A DNA stretch of 64,000 bases from Xanthomonas theicola (GTDB lineage: Bacteria > Pseudomonadota > Gammaproteobacteria > Xanthomonadales > Xanthomonadaceae): contig NZ_CP049017.1 of the NCBI RefSeq assembly GCF_014236795.1, positions 226,001-290,000 of the forward strand. The letters run 5' to 3'. The translations under genes were made by a program, and so were the position numbers. Positions 37,248 to 45,282 of this stretch are shown one piece after another (within the stretch, counting starts at the first letter, position 1; each line of letters starts with the position of its first letter). The notes under the pieces are model-generated. The model was not told where the DNA came from. It saw only the letters and a list, made by a program, of their open reading frames with translations, and ran no database searches.

Positions 37248-39323
37248 TTACGCGCATGCTTGCTGGCGTCCGCCGCGCCAGTCGAGCAAGGCCTGGCGCT
37301 GCACGAGCAGGGCGCGCAGCTGCCCGGCACCGCTTTTCAGCGTGCGCAGTCGTTCCAGGGTGGCGCCATCGGTGCGGCCTGGCTCGCCGAGCACCCGTTC
37401 GATCGCGTCCAGCGCCGCATCCAGGTCGCTGCGTTCGATCATGCCTGCACCCTGCTCCAGCGATCGCGCCAGCGCGCCGATGGCGTCCTGCAGGCCGGGG
37501 TCCTGCGCGCCATCGGCGGGCTGGCGCACGGCCTTGATCTGCAGTCGCAAGCGGTTCTGCATGGCCAGGGCCTTCGACCATAGGCTCGCCTGCTTGTCGT
37601 CGCGGCGCCTGTCCAGGTTGGCGGCCAGATCCTGTCTGGTATCGCCAAGGGCGCTTTTGAGCGAGTTCCAGACCGTGTCGTTGGAGAAGGATTGACCGTA
37701 TTGCTGTACGACGCTGCCGGCCGAGGACGGCGCTTCGCCGCTGGCAGGCGTGCCGTAGCCGCCTCTGACCACCGATGCCAGGAGCGTGCCTCCCCCGGTG
37801 GCGACCCAGCCGGTGAAGATGTTGCCGCCGATATGGCGCAGCAACAGGTCGCGCGCGACCTGCATCGCCATGCGCGGCGAGGTCAACGGCTGCGCCGCCA
37901 GCGCGCCGGCTTCCCGGGCGATGTCGAGCAGGGTGTCGGGCAGCCGCCGTGCGTCGCTCCAGCGCAGCGCGTCCGTCGACTCGTCGAGGCGCGCCAGCCG
38001 GAAGAGGTTGACCGTTTGCCTCCCGCCCACCAGGTTGTCGATCTGGGTCTGGCCGGTCCTGGACAGCGCCTTGCCGGTCTCGAGGATCGCCCTGGTGAGC
38101 GCGCCGGCGCCGCCGGCGCTGAGCATCGAGGTGCCGAGCAGTTTTGTCGGCGACAGCAACGTGCTCACGCTGCTGAGGCGGCGCCGTATGCCGTTGAATG
38201 TGCCGGTCAGCAGTGGGCGCAGGAAGGTCGCTTCCGCCTTGCCTTCCATCAGCTTCTGCCGTTGCAGCAACTGCCGTTGCCGATCGTGCGCCACACCCTG
38301 CAACGCATCCAGGGTGGGGTGGTCGCCGTTGGCCCCGACGTGCGAGACCTGGTGGTCGCGCAGCGGCCGCCAGAAGTGCTTGCGCCCTTGCGGCGTGATC
38401 TCCATCTGTACCGGTCCCGGCGCGGGGCTGAGCACGGTCGGCGGCACCGGCTTGAACGCCGGCATGTTGGCCAGGCGCGCGCGGCGGTCGATCGCGCTCA
38501 GTAGGATTTGTTCGATGAAGCCGGAGCCCAATCCGGACACCGCTCCGCCGGCGACGGTGGGACCGAGTTTGGAGGTGAGTTCGCCGACCTGTTTGTCGAA
38601 TTGCGCGGCTGCCGCGCTTCCGGGGGGAACCCGCAGCGCCGAGGTCAGGAAGCCCTTGAGTGTCTCGTAGGCCACCGGCAGCGACGCGTCGGTGCCAGTG
38701 GCGTGCATGTCGACATTGAATCGGTAGCCGCCATTCGGGCCGAACGCCGCGTGCCGCTGCAGCTGCCGCTCGGCGGCCCAGTCGATGTATTCCTGCTCCA
38801 GGTGCGCCTGGGTCTCGGTTGCATCGGGCGCATCCGGTGTCGCCTCATAGCGGCTCAAGTGGTCGCGTATCTGGTCCGCGCACTCTTGATGCGACGCCGG
38901 CGTTTGCTCGGCGCGCCCGTGGCCCGCGCGCGACGGCGAGGGAGACGTCTGCAGGCGCGAGGGGGAGTCGACGGCGGAGTGAAAGGACGATGTCGCCGCT
39001 TCGCTGCGCGTGGCCCAAGCGCGGTCGGAGCGATCGGAGTGGATCGCGGCGCTTTCCAGGTCGATCTGCAGGCGTATTTCCGCCATGGCGTCCGATACGG
39101 ACGGGAGCGATGGGTCGCCTGGAACGTGCCGGGGATTCGGCTGCTCGCGGCGGCTGCGCGGCCGTTGCGGAGGGGGCGATGCGAGTTGCTTGAGCGGATC
39201 GGCGTCGGTGCCGTCCGCTGGCTGCCGGGTGCCGGGTGCGCGCGCCGTGGCCGTTTCGTCGTCGCCGCGCGCCAAGCGCGCGAGCAAGGGGGTGCTGGAG
39301 GTGCCTGGCGTCGTCGTTTTCAT
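37248..39323 (-). CDS. Large Hrp-associated membrane-active protein (putative effector/translocator), 691 residues
   Basis: 691 residues from ATG 39323, which overlaps the stop of the chaperone-like gene (ATGA). The longer upstream reading of the frame is not real. Residues 1-170 are Ser/Pro/Arg-rich and disordered. From ~200 the protein is helical, with glycine/alanine-rich hydrophobic segments (TVAGGAVSGLGSGFIEQILL, LGTSMLSAGGAGALTRAIL, NIFTGWVATGGGTLLASVV) that could insert into membranes. It is translationally coupled to its likely chaperone and expressed from a PIP box. It could be a XopF-type effector or the translocon component that replaces HrpF. The sequence alone does not decide. 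Confidence 0.72.
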   Translation of the reverse strand: MKTTTPGTSSTPLLARLARGDDETATARAPGTRQPADGTDADPLKQLASPPPQRPRSRREQPNPRHVPGDPSLPSVSDAMAEIRLQIDLESAAIHSDRSDRAWATRSEAATSSFHSAVDSPSRLQTSPSPSRAGHGRAEQTPASHQECADQIRDHLSRYEATPDAPDATETQAHLEQEYIDWAAERQLQRHAAFGPNGGYRFNVDMHATGTDASLPVAYETLKGFLTSALRVPPGSAAAAQFDKQVGELTSKLGPTVAGGAVSGLGSGFIEQILLSAIDRRARLANMPAFKPVPPTVLSPAPGPVQMEITPQGRKHFWRPLRDHQVSHVGANGDHPTLDALQGVAHDRQRQLLQRQKLMEGKAEATFLRPLLTGTFNGIRRRLSSVSTLLSPTKLLGTSMLSAGGAGALTRAILETGKALSRTGQTQIDNLVGGRQTVNLFRLARLDESTDALRWSDARRLPDTLLDIAREAGALAAQPLTSPRMAMQVARDLLLRHIGGNIFTGWVATGGGTLLASVVRGGYGTPASGEAPSSAGSVVQQYGQSFSNDTVWNSLKSALGDTRQDLAANLDRRRDDKQASLWSKALAMQNRLRLQIKAVRQPADGAQDPGLQDAIGALARSLEQGAGMIERSDLDAALDAIERVLGEPGRTDGATLERLRTLKSGAGQLRALLVQRQALLDWRGGRQQACA

Positions 39324-39778
39324 CGCGCCGTCTCCGTTGCCGGTGCGGCTGGGGGCGCCTCCAGCAGCGCGGAGAGAATCGCGCGGCCCAGGAACTGGGC
39401 TTGGTCCAGGTGCGCGGCGACCTGCTCGGCACCGTCGGGATAGAACAACGGGCGCAACGACAACAGGCCTTCGGGGGCGAGGCCCAGGCGCCAGCCGTAC
39501 CCGGTGAGCGCATGGTCCTGGATCGCCAGCAGGCGTTCGACGTCCTCGCCGCCCAGTTCGACGCCGGCCAGCGGCAGTAACAGTTCGGGGTAGACACGCC
39601 ATGCCGCGTCATGCGGTTCGGCGTGCAGGCGGCACAGCAGCCCGCAGGGGGCCAGGAACGGTTCGCCGCCGGCGGCCGCCTGCATCAGTGCAGCGTCGGC
39701 ACCGAGCTGCAGGCCGATCTGCGAGAAGAAGGCGTAGAGCGAGGCGGGCAAGGGGCAAGCGTCGGTCCGGATGGGCAT
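39320..39778 (-). CDS. CesT-family-like T3S chaperone
   Basis: 152 residues from ATG 39778, small and fairly acidic, with the alternating pattern of class-I chaperones: an N-terminal helix (LPASLYAFFSQIGLQLGA), central strands (FLAPCGLLCRLHAE, LLLPLAGVELGG) and a C-terminal helix (DQAQFLGRAILSALLEA). It overlaps the 691-residue gene by four bases, the usual arrangement of a chaperone with its cognate substrate. A perfect PIP box lies 105 bp upstream. It is distinct from HpaB, encoded at 41331-41801. Confidence 0.75.
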   Translation of the reverse strand: MPIRTDACPLPASLYAFFSQIGLQLGADAALMQAAAGGEPFLAPCGLLCRLHAEPHDAAWRVYPELLLPLAGVELGGEDVERLLAIQDHALTGYGWRLGLAPEGLLSLRPLFYPDGAEQVAAHLDQAQFLGRAILSALLEAPPAAPATETAR

Positions 39779-39883
39779 GGGATGTTCACAGGGGATGACA
39801 GAGGGGGCATTGCGAGGCGGCGCGTCATGAAGCGGCCGCAATGTGCATTTGAAGGCGTCGCCCCGGGACCGGACCCGGGGCAA

Positions 39884-39908
39884 GCGAAGCGAATGCCATG
39901 TAAGCGAA
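39884..39908 (-). promoter_or_regulatory. PIP box for the chaperone/large-protein operon
   Basis: On the minus strand TTCGC-N15-TTCGC, a perfect consensus match (plus-strand GCGAA at 39884-39888 and 39904-39908). A third GCGAA lies between them at 39889-39893. Just downstream, in the spacer before the expected -10, is a 7-bp perfect hairpin CCCCGGG/CCCGGGG (39861-39880). Confidence 0.85.
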
Positions 39909-40168
39909 GCGCACCGAGGCGGCGGGGGGGGAAGGGTGTGAACCATGCCGCTTGCGGCACGGGCGCGCTCTTGCACGTTCGCGCCGGCGTTGCCGCGCTG
40001 CGTGCGGCGACACAGTGGCGGCCCGGCGCCGTGGACGGGCGCGGGCGCCTTCGTCCTGGGGGATGGGCGGGTTCGATGCGGTGCCGCATGCATGCGGCGG
40101 CGCGGTTGCCGCAGTGGCGCCGGCGCTGCGCGGGCCTGGCCGCAGCTACCGGGCCGGGCCGCGCGGAA

Positions 40169-40954
40169 CTACGCCCCTACCCGCGATGGGAGCGCGGGGG
40201 CATTCCGCGAAGGCGCATAGGCGCCGGCACACGCGGCCGGCATGGAGGACTCGGTCGCGCCGTCGCCGCCGCTCAGTTCCAGCCGGTAGCCGTGCGCGTA
40301 GATGGTATGGATGCGCACGCTGCCGCTGCTGCACAGCCGCAACTTCTTGCGCAGCTTGTAGATGTGCTGCTCCAGGGTGCGGTCGGTGAAGTCGCTGTTG
40401 TTGCCCCAGATCGTCTTGGCCAACTGGCAGCGCCGCAGGCACACGCCGGGGTTGGAGAACAACAGCCAGGCGATGCAGCACTCGCGCGCGGTCAGCTTGA
40501 TCGGCTCGTCGTGCAGGTAGGTCATGCTGGTGGCGCGGTCCAGGCGATAGGGACCGAGCACGATCTGCTGGTCGTCCTTGGCGGCCGGGTCCCGCCTGCG
40601 GGTGGCCAGGGTGGCGCGGACGTGCAACTCGTTGTTGTCGAACGGGATGCTGAGCACATCCAGGGCGCCGGCGCGGTACCAATCGAAAATGGCCGTGCAG
40701 TCCAGGAAGCGGCCGATCACGATCAGCGGGATCGGCCGGCCGCGGTGGCAGTTCTGCCAGGCAAGCACCGCGCTGTCCAGCGGCGAGGCGCAGTTCGCGT
40801 CGAACAGGATCAACTCGCAGGCGTAATGGCGCAGCGCGCGCAGCACGTCGAGCTCGTCGGTGAACACGCACAGTTGCGGACACAGGGGGTGCAGGCTTTC
40901 AGTGACTTGAGCGACGAGGGCAGGGTCGCGGCTGAGCAGGGCGTAGCGCGTCAT
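40169..40954 (-). CDS. hrpG: HrpG, OmpR-type response regulator of the hrp regulon
   Basis: 261 residues from ATG 40954. The N-terminal receiver-like domain includes ACELILFDANCASPLD (putative phospho-acceptor Asp). The C-terminal winged-helix Trans_reg_C domain contains IKLTARECCIAWLLFSNPG and RTLEQHIYKLRKKLRL...IHTIYAHGYRLEL. HrpG activates hrpX in Xanthomonas. In canonical xanthomonads hrpG is distant from the hrp cluster, but here it follows hpaB on the same strand with its own 376-bp leader (40955-41330), so it is probably transcribed separately. In the family, phosphorylation by HpaS and post-translational control are known. Confidence 0.92.
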   Translation of the reverse strand: MTRYALLSRDPALVAQVTESLHPLCPQLCVFTDELDVLRALRHYACELILFDANCASPLDSAVLAWQNCHRGRPIPLIVIGRFLDCTAIFDWYRAGALDVLSIPFDNNELHVRATLATRRRDPAAKDDQQIVLGPYRLDRATSMTYLHDEPIKLTARECCIAWLLFSNPGVCLRRCQLAKTIWGNNSDFTDRTLEQHIYKLRKKLRLCSSGSVRIHTIYAHGYRLELSGGDGATESSMPAACAGAYAPSRNAPALPSRVGA

Positions 40955-41330
40955 CACGTGGCCCAAGGCGCGGCGGCGATGGCGCAGGCGGAACAGGCGA
41001 GGGGTACGATCATGTCTTGGCGCATACGAATACCGGGGTCGCTATCGGGGGAGGAAACAAGCAAGGAGCCAGGCATTTCCTGCGTCGGCATCATCACGAG
41101 AACTTCAAGAAATTAGCAATACTCCGTTCTCAAATCGCGGTGACTGCCGGATGCGTCTTCATCTTGCGGTCATTCTCCGTCCACTTGCACAGGGTGCTAG
41201 CCAGGATGGATTCAGCCCTGCGATGTGGCTGTGTGGTATCGGGGGCACGCGTGGGCATGGGGGCGCACGGGCATGCCCGGTCGCGGCGCGGCGCGGCAGC
41301 GCATTCTCCAGCACGGTTTGCGCCACTGGA
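40955..41330 (-). other. hrpG upstream region, no gene seen
   Basis: 376 bp between hpaB and hrpG containing the moderately AT-rich stretch AGAAATTAGCAATACTCCG. No PIP box is present, in line with hrpG acting above HrpX. No reading frame of interest. Confidence 0.6.
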
Positions 41331-41801
41331 TCAGGCGCGAATCCATAGATAGTCCCCGCTGCACAGGGCCGCGTACATTTCGTCCGTGCATGCGAGAATG
41401 GTGTCGCGCCAGTAGCGGCCGTGCTGCACGTAGTGCAGCACCAGCTGGGCAAGCCAATGGCCGTGGACATCGGCATCCAGCGCCACGCGTGCGATCAGGA
41501 TGGCTTCGCCGTTGAGCGGCTCCAGCCCCAGCTGTGCCTGGTCCTGCGCATAGACGGAGAGATTGGCCTCCAGCATCAGCCGGAAGACCTGCAAGGTGCG
41601 GCCGGGCGGCAGCATGCCGAAACCGACCAGCATGTACATCGCCGGATCCGGTTGGGCCAGCTTGGCCTGGTCCGGATAGCGCAGCGTGATCTGGAACCCG
41701 CCGCTCTCGAACGAAAAATGGTCGCCGGTCGGTTGGGCTGGGACCATGCCCAGCGCATCGCACAGATCGTCGATCAGCGCGGAGAAAGCCGGATGGGCCA
41801 T
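41331..41801 (-). CDS. hpaB: HpaB, general T3S chaperone / export control protein
   Basis: 156 residues, exactly the usual HpaB length. CesT-like fold: N-terminal helix (AFSALIDDLCDALGM), strands (FSFESGGFQITLRYPDQ, MYMLVGFGMLPPGRTLQVFR) and a C-terminal helix. HpaB binds effectors, delivers them to the HrcN ATPase and sets the order of secretion. It is the last gene of the leftward hrcU-hpaB operon, separated from hrpE by a strong hairpin. Confidence 0.93.
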   Translation of the reverse strand: MAHPAFSALIDDLCDALGMVPAQPTGDHFSFESGGFQITLRYPDQAKLAQPDPAMYMLVGFGMLPPGRTLQVFRLMLEANLSVYAQDQAQLGLEPLNGEAILIARVALDADVHGHWLAQLVLHYVQHGRYWRDTILACTDEMYAALCSGDYLWIRA

Positions 41802-41833
41802 CGTGGCGCGCCAAGGAAGTCGGGGGCCGGGGA

Positions 41834-41873
41834 GCGACGGCGGGGCAGGCGATGGATGCCCCGCCGCCGTCGC
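41834..41873 (-). terminator. Strong stem-loop between hrpE and hpaB
   Basis: GCGACGGCGGGGCA (41834-41847) can pair with TGCCCCGCCG-C-CGTCGC (41857-41873), leaving one bulged base and a 9-nt loop. There is no T-run, so it would act as an mRNA stabiliser or partial attenuator rather than a full terminator. It would favour hrpE pilin mRNA over hpaB. Confidence 0.6.
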
Positions 41874-41902
41874 CAGCGTGTGTCGCGGTTATCTGGCAGC
41901 CA

Positions 41903-42160
41903 TCAGCCGGCGAGCTGCTTGGCGTTGGTGCCGCCTTGCTTGATGACCTGATCCACGGCCATGTTCAGGTTGATCTCGTTTTCCGCGGTGGTGATCGTGT
42001 TCTGCAACGCGATCTGCTTCCCGGCGTCGGCGACGATCGCAGCTCCAGCGGCACCGTACTGCGCGCTGGAGCTCATGCTGGAAAGGCCCGAGCTGGCGGT
42101 GGTTCCCAGGGTGTTGATGAAAGAGGGGCTGTGGCTGCTAAGCGAGTTAATGTTGGGCAT
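41903..42160 (-). CDS. hrpE: HrpE-type Hrp pilin
   Basis: 85 residues from ATG 42160 (AGGAG nine bases upstream). It is small, Ser/Ala/Gly-rich at the N-terminus and helical at the C-terminus (GKQIALQNTITTAENEINLN), the composition of Hrp pilins. The assignment rests on size, composition and position between hrpD6 and hpaB, the same order as in canonical clusters; sequence similarity to known HrpE is weak. HrpE forms the extracellular pilus that crosses the plant cell wall. Pilins diverge quickly, so low similarity is expected. Confidence 0.8.
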   Translation of the reverse strand: MPNINSLSSHSPSFINTLGTTASSGLSSMSSSAQYGAAGAAIVADAGKQIALQNTITTAENEINLNMAVDQVIKQGGTNAKQLAG

Positions 42161-42335
42161 GTCATTTCTCCTGGACTGGATGGTTGTTGAAAGCCACGCT
42201 TGTGCGTGGGGACCAGCGGCGGCGCCGCATGGAGCGTTGCAGGCCCAAAGCGGCCTGGGATGGAGTGACGGACGTCGCCTGGAAGCCACCGCCGCGCGCC
42301 GGCGCGGCATGCGCCTCCGCAGCCCGTCCGGATGG

Positions 42336-42599
42336 TTACGGTGGGCTATCGCGGACATGGGCGACCACCACCGCGGCCGCCTGCAACCCCTCGTGCAGGA
42401 CCAGCGCCTGATTGCGCTCGTGTACGTCCGCGGACGTTGCCCAGCACTGGCGCGCCCGCTCGGCGGCTTCGCCGAGCGCGGCGATGGCCTGCTCCAGGCG
42501 TTGCCCGGACGGATCCTCGCGATGCGTCTGCAGCAGGGTGTTCAGGTCGTTGGCGATGCTGGAATCGAATGTCTCGAACATGGCGTTTTCGGTCGTCAT
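42336..42599 (-). CDS. hrpD6: HrpD6, small Hrp regulatory/export protein
   Basis: 87 residues, starting at ATG 42599, which overlaps the hrpD5 stop (ATGA). It is entirely helical and soluble (LNTLLQTHREDPSGQRLEQA). HrpD6 of X. oryzae affects hrp gene expression and secretion. Identity rests on size, coupling and position. It is followed by a 175-bp gap before hrpE. Confidence 0.85.
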   Translation of the reverse strand: MTTENAMFETFDSSIANDLNTLLQTHREDPSGQRLEQAIAALGEAAERARQCWATSADVHERNQALVLHEGLQAAAVVVAHVRDSPP

Positions 42600-43537
42600 T
42601 GGGAAAAGCTGCTGAAATGCTTGGAGCCGTCGGGGGTCTCGACGTAGTGCAGTGCGTCCACCGACAGGGCCGTGTCGTAGGTGTCGGGCAACGCATCGCG
42701 CGGGTCCAGCGTGCGCAGCCTGGCGTCGATCCGCACCACCTGCGATCCCATGTCGCGGCGCAGTTGTTCGAGCCTGCGCGCCACCGCATCGCGGTGTTCG
42801 CTGGCGCCGACGACGTCGTACACGCCATGGCCGCGGTAGCGGATCTGCAGGTTCGGCTCGTGCAGCGATTCGCTCATCGATTCGATCAGCGTCTCGGCAA
42901 CGCCGAAGCGCATCCGCCACGGTCCCGGATGCCCTTGCAGCCAATGCTCCACGCGTTGCGCATCGGCCTCGCTGCGCACCATTCCGTCGATCTCCACGTG
43001 GTCGCCGGCATCGCGCAGGCGCAGTTCCGTCTGTCCGAGCCGGGCGAACGCCTGCCGCGCCTGTGCAATCCTGGCCGGCGCCGCGCGCCCGGCGTGCGTA
43101 TCCGGCGCGTCGTAGCCCCATGCGGTCAATGTCAGGGCGAACGCGCTCACCAGCGCGGTCCAGACCAGATGCCGTTTGCGCGGCGTGGACCGTGCGGCGG
43201 AGGCCGCCGCGCTGCCGCGCGCGGGCTGCGGTCGCAGCGCTGCGCGCAAGAGTTGCAACTCGTCCGGCCATGCCTGGCCCTGGGTTCCCACGCACAGCAC
43301 GATGGCGTCGAAGCACACCGGCGCGAAGCGCTGCAGCGGCCGTGCGGCGTCGGCCGGATCCGTGCTGGCGTAGCGTACGTTTGCATCTGCATCGATCTCC
43401 AGGATCAGCGGGGGGGCGCTCCAGTCCGTCAGTTGCAGATCGGCATCCTCGCCGCGGCCAAGCTGGTAACTGCCTGGCGGCAAAGGTACGCGGGTACCCG
43501 CATGGCGCCCGGTCAGGACGCGAAGCTCGGCATTCAT
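42596..43537 (-). CDS. hrpD5: HrpD5 (SctD), inner-membrane ring protein
   Basis: 313 residues, the usual length. An N-terminal FHA-like cytoplasmic domain (GSYQLGRGEDADLQLTDWSA), one membrane segment (~130-150, HLVWTALVSAFALTLTAWGY) and a periplasmic region with ring-building motifs (VEIDGMVRSEADAQRVEHWL) are visible. It forms the outer-inner membrane ring of the basal body together with HrcJ. The ATG overlaps the hpaA stop. Confidence 0.93.
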   Translation of the reverse strand: MNAELRVLTGRHAGTRVPLPPGSYQLGRGEDADLQLTDWSAPPLILEIDADANVRYASTDPADAARPLQRFAPVCFDAIVLCVGTQGQAWPDELQLLRAALRPQPARGSAAASAARSTPRKRHLVWTALVSAFALTLTAWGYDAPDTHAGRAAPARIAQARQAFARLGQTELRLRDAGDHVEIDGMVRSEADAQRVEHWLQGHPGPWRMRFGVAETLIESMSESLHEPNLQIRYRGHGVYDVVGASEHRDAVARRLEQLRRDMGSQVVRIDARLRTLDPRDALPDTYDTALSVDALHYVETPDGSKHFSSFSQ

Positions 43538-44373
43538 GTGCGAACTCCTCCCATGCCGGCGCACAAGGTGTCGAGCATGGCGATGGCGCGTTGCCGGTGA
43601 CGCGGAAGACGCGGCCGTTCCGCGTGCAACAACAGCAGCGGCAGCAGCAGGTGCAAGGTCTGTACGGCCGGTTGCGGCATGTCCGGCGTTGGCCTGACCG
43701 CGTCCACCAACTGCGCTCGCAACTGTTGCAGCGCGGGCGCCGGCGTGGCAGTGGCCTGGCTGGCGCGCAACAGGTGTTCGCGCAGCAGGATCCAGCCGGC
43801 GACGCTGAATGACGCCGGCAGTGCGCGATCGAGCACGCCGTCGCGCAGTTGCGACAGCGCCCGGGCCAGCGCCGGCTGGGCCTGCTCGGCAGGTTGGTTG
43901 CGGTAGCGTTGCAGGATCTCTTCCAGCAGGGCCGAGGCGGCGCCGGAAGGCGTTGCCGCCGCTGCCGGCGCATGCGCCGCGTGGGCGGGCTCGGGCGCCG
44001 CCGGCGCTGCATCGCCTGGCTGGCCGCCGCCCAGATGGTCGTGCCGCGCCTCCGATTGCCCATGCTGCGGCTGCTGCTGGGCGCCGGCGTGCGCCTGCCG
44101 CGATGCGGCATCGATCGCCTGGTCCGGATCGGGCGTCGCCTGCGGCGGCGCGGGCCATTCGTCGTCGTCGAACTGCCCGTCCCTGCCGGTCGATCGCTTG
44201 CGCCTGCGCCGCCAGCTCGGCGGGAACTGCGCCGCGGCTGCGGCGCCCGGCCAGGCGGTCTCCTCCTCTGCCGCCGATGCGTTCCCGTGCGCTGACGCGC
44301 AGCAGGTCGGTACGCAATCCACGTCGAGCGGGGAGGTGGAAAACCCGGCGCGGCCGATATTGGGCTTGATCAT
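43534..44373 (-). CDS. hpaA: HpaA, secreted T3S control protein
   Basis: 279 residues from ATG 44373, overlapping the hrcS stop (ATGA). The N-terminal half is disordered and contains a basic cluster WRRRRKRS (~residue 55), like the nuclear-localisation signals reported for HpaA of X. vesicatoria. The C-terminal half is helical (GAASALLEEILQRYRNQPAE). HpaA is secreted and binds HpaB, releasing the chaperone for effector delivery. Position between hrcS and hrpD5 is canonical. Confidence 0.9.
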   Translation of the reverse strand: MIKPNIGRAGFSTSPLDVDCVPTCCASAHGNASAAEEETAWPGAAAAAQFPPSWRRRRKRSTGRDGQFDDDEWPAPPQATPDPDQAIDAASRQAHAGAQQQPQHGQSEARHDHLGGGQPGDAAPAAPEPAHAAHAPAAAATPSGAASALLEEILQRYRNQPAEQAQPALARALSQLRDGVLDRALPASFSVAGWILLREHLLRASQATATPAPALQQLRAQLVDAVRPTPDMPQPAVQTLHLLLPLLLLHAERPRLPRHRQRAIAMLDTLCAGMGGVRT

Positions 44374-44630
44374 GGAAATGCGGCTCCGAACATGGTCTTG
44401 GCGAACTGCAGCACGGCGCCGGCTCCCCAGGGGGCGGCGACGATCAACGTGACGATGACCACGATCAGCTTCAACGCGAACGAGATCGAGGCGTCCTGCA
44501 GGGACAGCACGGCCTGGAAGAAGGCGATCACCAGGCCGGAGGCCGCGGCGACCACGACCACGGGCAGCGAGACCATCAGGCATAGCAGCAGCGCATCGGA
44601 TGTGAAACGGACCAGATCGTCGGCACCCAT
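44370..44630 (-). CDS. hrcS: HrcS (SctS), export apparatus membrane protein
   Basis: 86 residues with two membrane segments (LLLCLMVSLPVVVVAAASGL and LIVVIVTLIVAAPW) and the conserved FFQAVLSLQDASISF loop of the FliQ family. It is a component of the SctRST export gate. It lies 4 bp after hrcR. Confidence 0.97.
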   Translation of the reverse strand: MGADDLVRFTSDALLLCLMVSLPVVVVAAASGLVIAFFQAVLSLQDASISFALKLIVVIVTLIVAAPWGAGAVLQFAKTMFGAAFP

Positions 44631-44634
44631 CGCT

Positions 44635-45282
44635 TCACCTGTAGGTCAGGATCAGGCCGTGCAGCAGCGTGGACCAGCCATTGAGCGCCACGAACAACAG
44701 CAGCTTGAAGGGGATCGCCACGTTGTTCGGCGTGACCTGCGACAGGCCCAGCGCCATCAGTGCGTTGGCGATGACCAGGTCGATCACGACGAAGGCCAGG
44801 TACAGCAGGAAACCGATCCTGAAGGCATCGGTGAGTTCGGTCAGGGTGAAGGCCGGGGCGAGGACGATCAGGTCGTCGGGCTTGAGCGCGTCGGCCTGGT
44901 CCTTGGGCCAGATCTGTCGCGCCGAATGCATGAAGAAGGCTTTTTCGCGCTCGCGCGCGTGCGCCAGCAGGAAGCGCCTGAACGGCTGCCGCGCCGCGTC
45001 CATCAGCACCACGATCTGATTGGCGCCGGGCGCGGCGCCGCCGCCGCTGCGGGCGATGCGCATCGCTTCCATGCCCACCGGCGCCATCACGAAGCAGGAC
45101 ATGATCAGGGCGATGCCGTTGAGCACCATGTTCGGCGGCACCTGCTGCACGCCGATGGCATTGCGCAGCAATCCCAGCACCACCACGATCTTGGTGTAGG
45201 ACGTCACCACCATGGCGGCGAACGGCAGCAGCGCCAGCAACAGGACCAGCAGCAGCAGCGTGCCGAAGTCAGGCGTCTGCAT
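44635..45282 (-). CDS. hrcR: HrcR (SctR), export apparatus membrane protein
   Basis: 215 residues, FliP family: SYTKIVVVLGLLRNAIGVQQ, PNMVLNGIALIMSCFVMAP and AFRIGFLLYLAFVVIDLVIA are characteristic. Forms the core of the export gate with HrcS and HrcT. ATG 45282 lies inside the end of hrcQ (14-bp overlap). Confidence 0.98.
   Translation of the reverse strand: MQTPDFGTLLLLVLLLALLPFAAMVVTSYTKIVVVLGLLRNAIGVQQVPPNMVLNGIALIMSCFVMAPVGMEAMRIARSGGGAAPGANQIVVLMDAARQPFRRFLLAHAREREKAFFMHSARQIWPKDQADALKPDDLIVLAPAFTLTELTDAFRIGFLLYLAFVVIDLVIANALMALGLSQVTPNNVAIPFKLLLFVALNGWSTLLHGLILTYR

Noticed and set aside
42161..42335. Separate PIP box for hrpE
   Set aside because: No TTCG-type half-sites with 15-bp spacing on the minus strand; only a CCACGC/GCGTGG hairpin is present.
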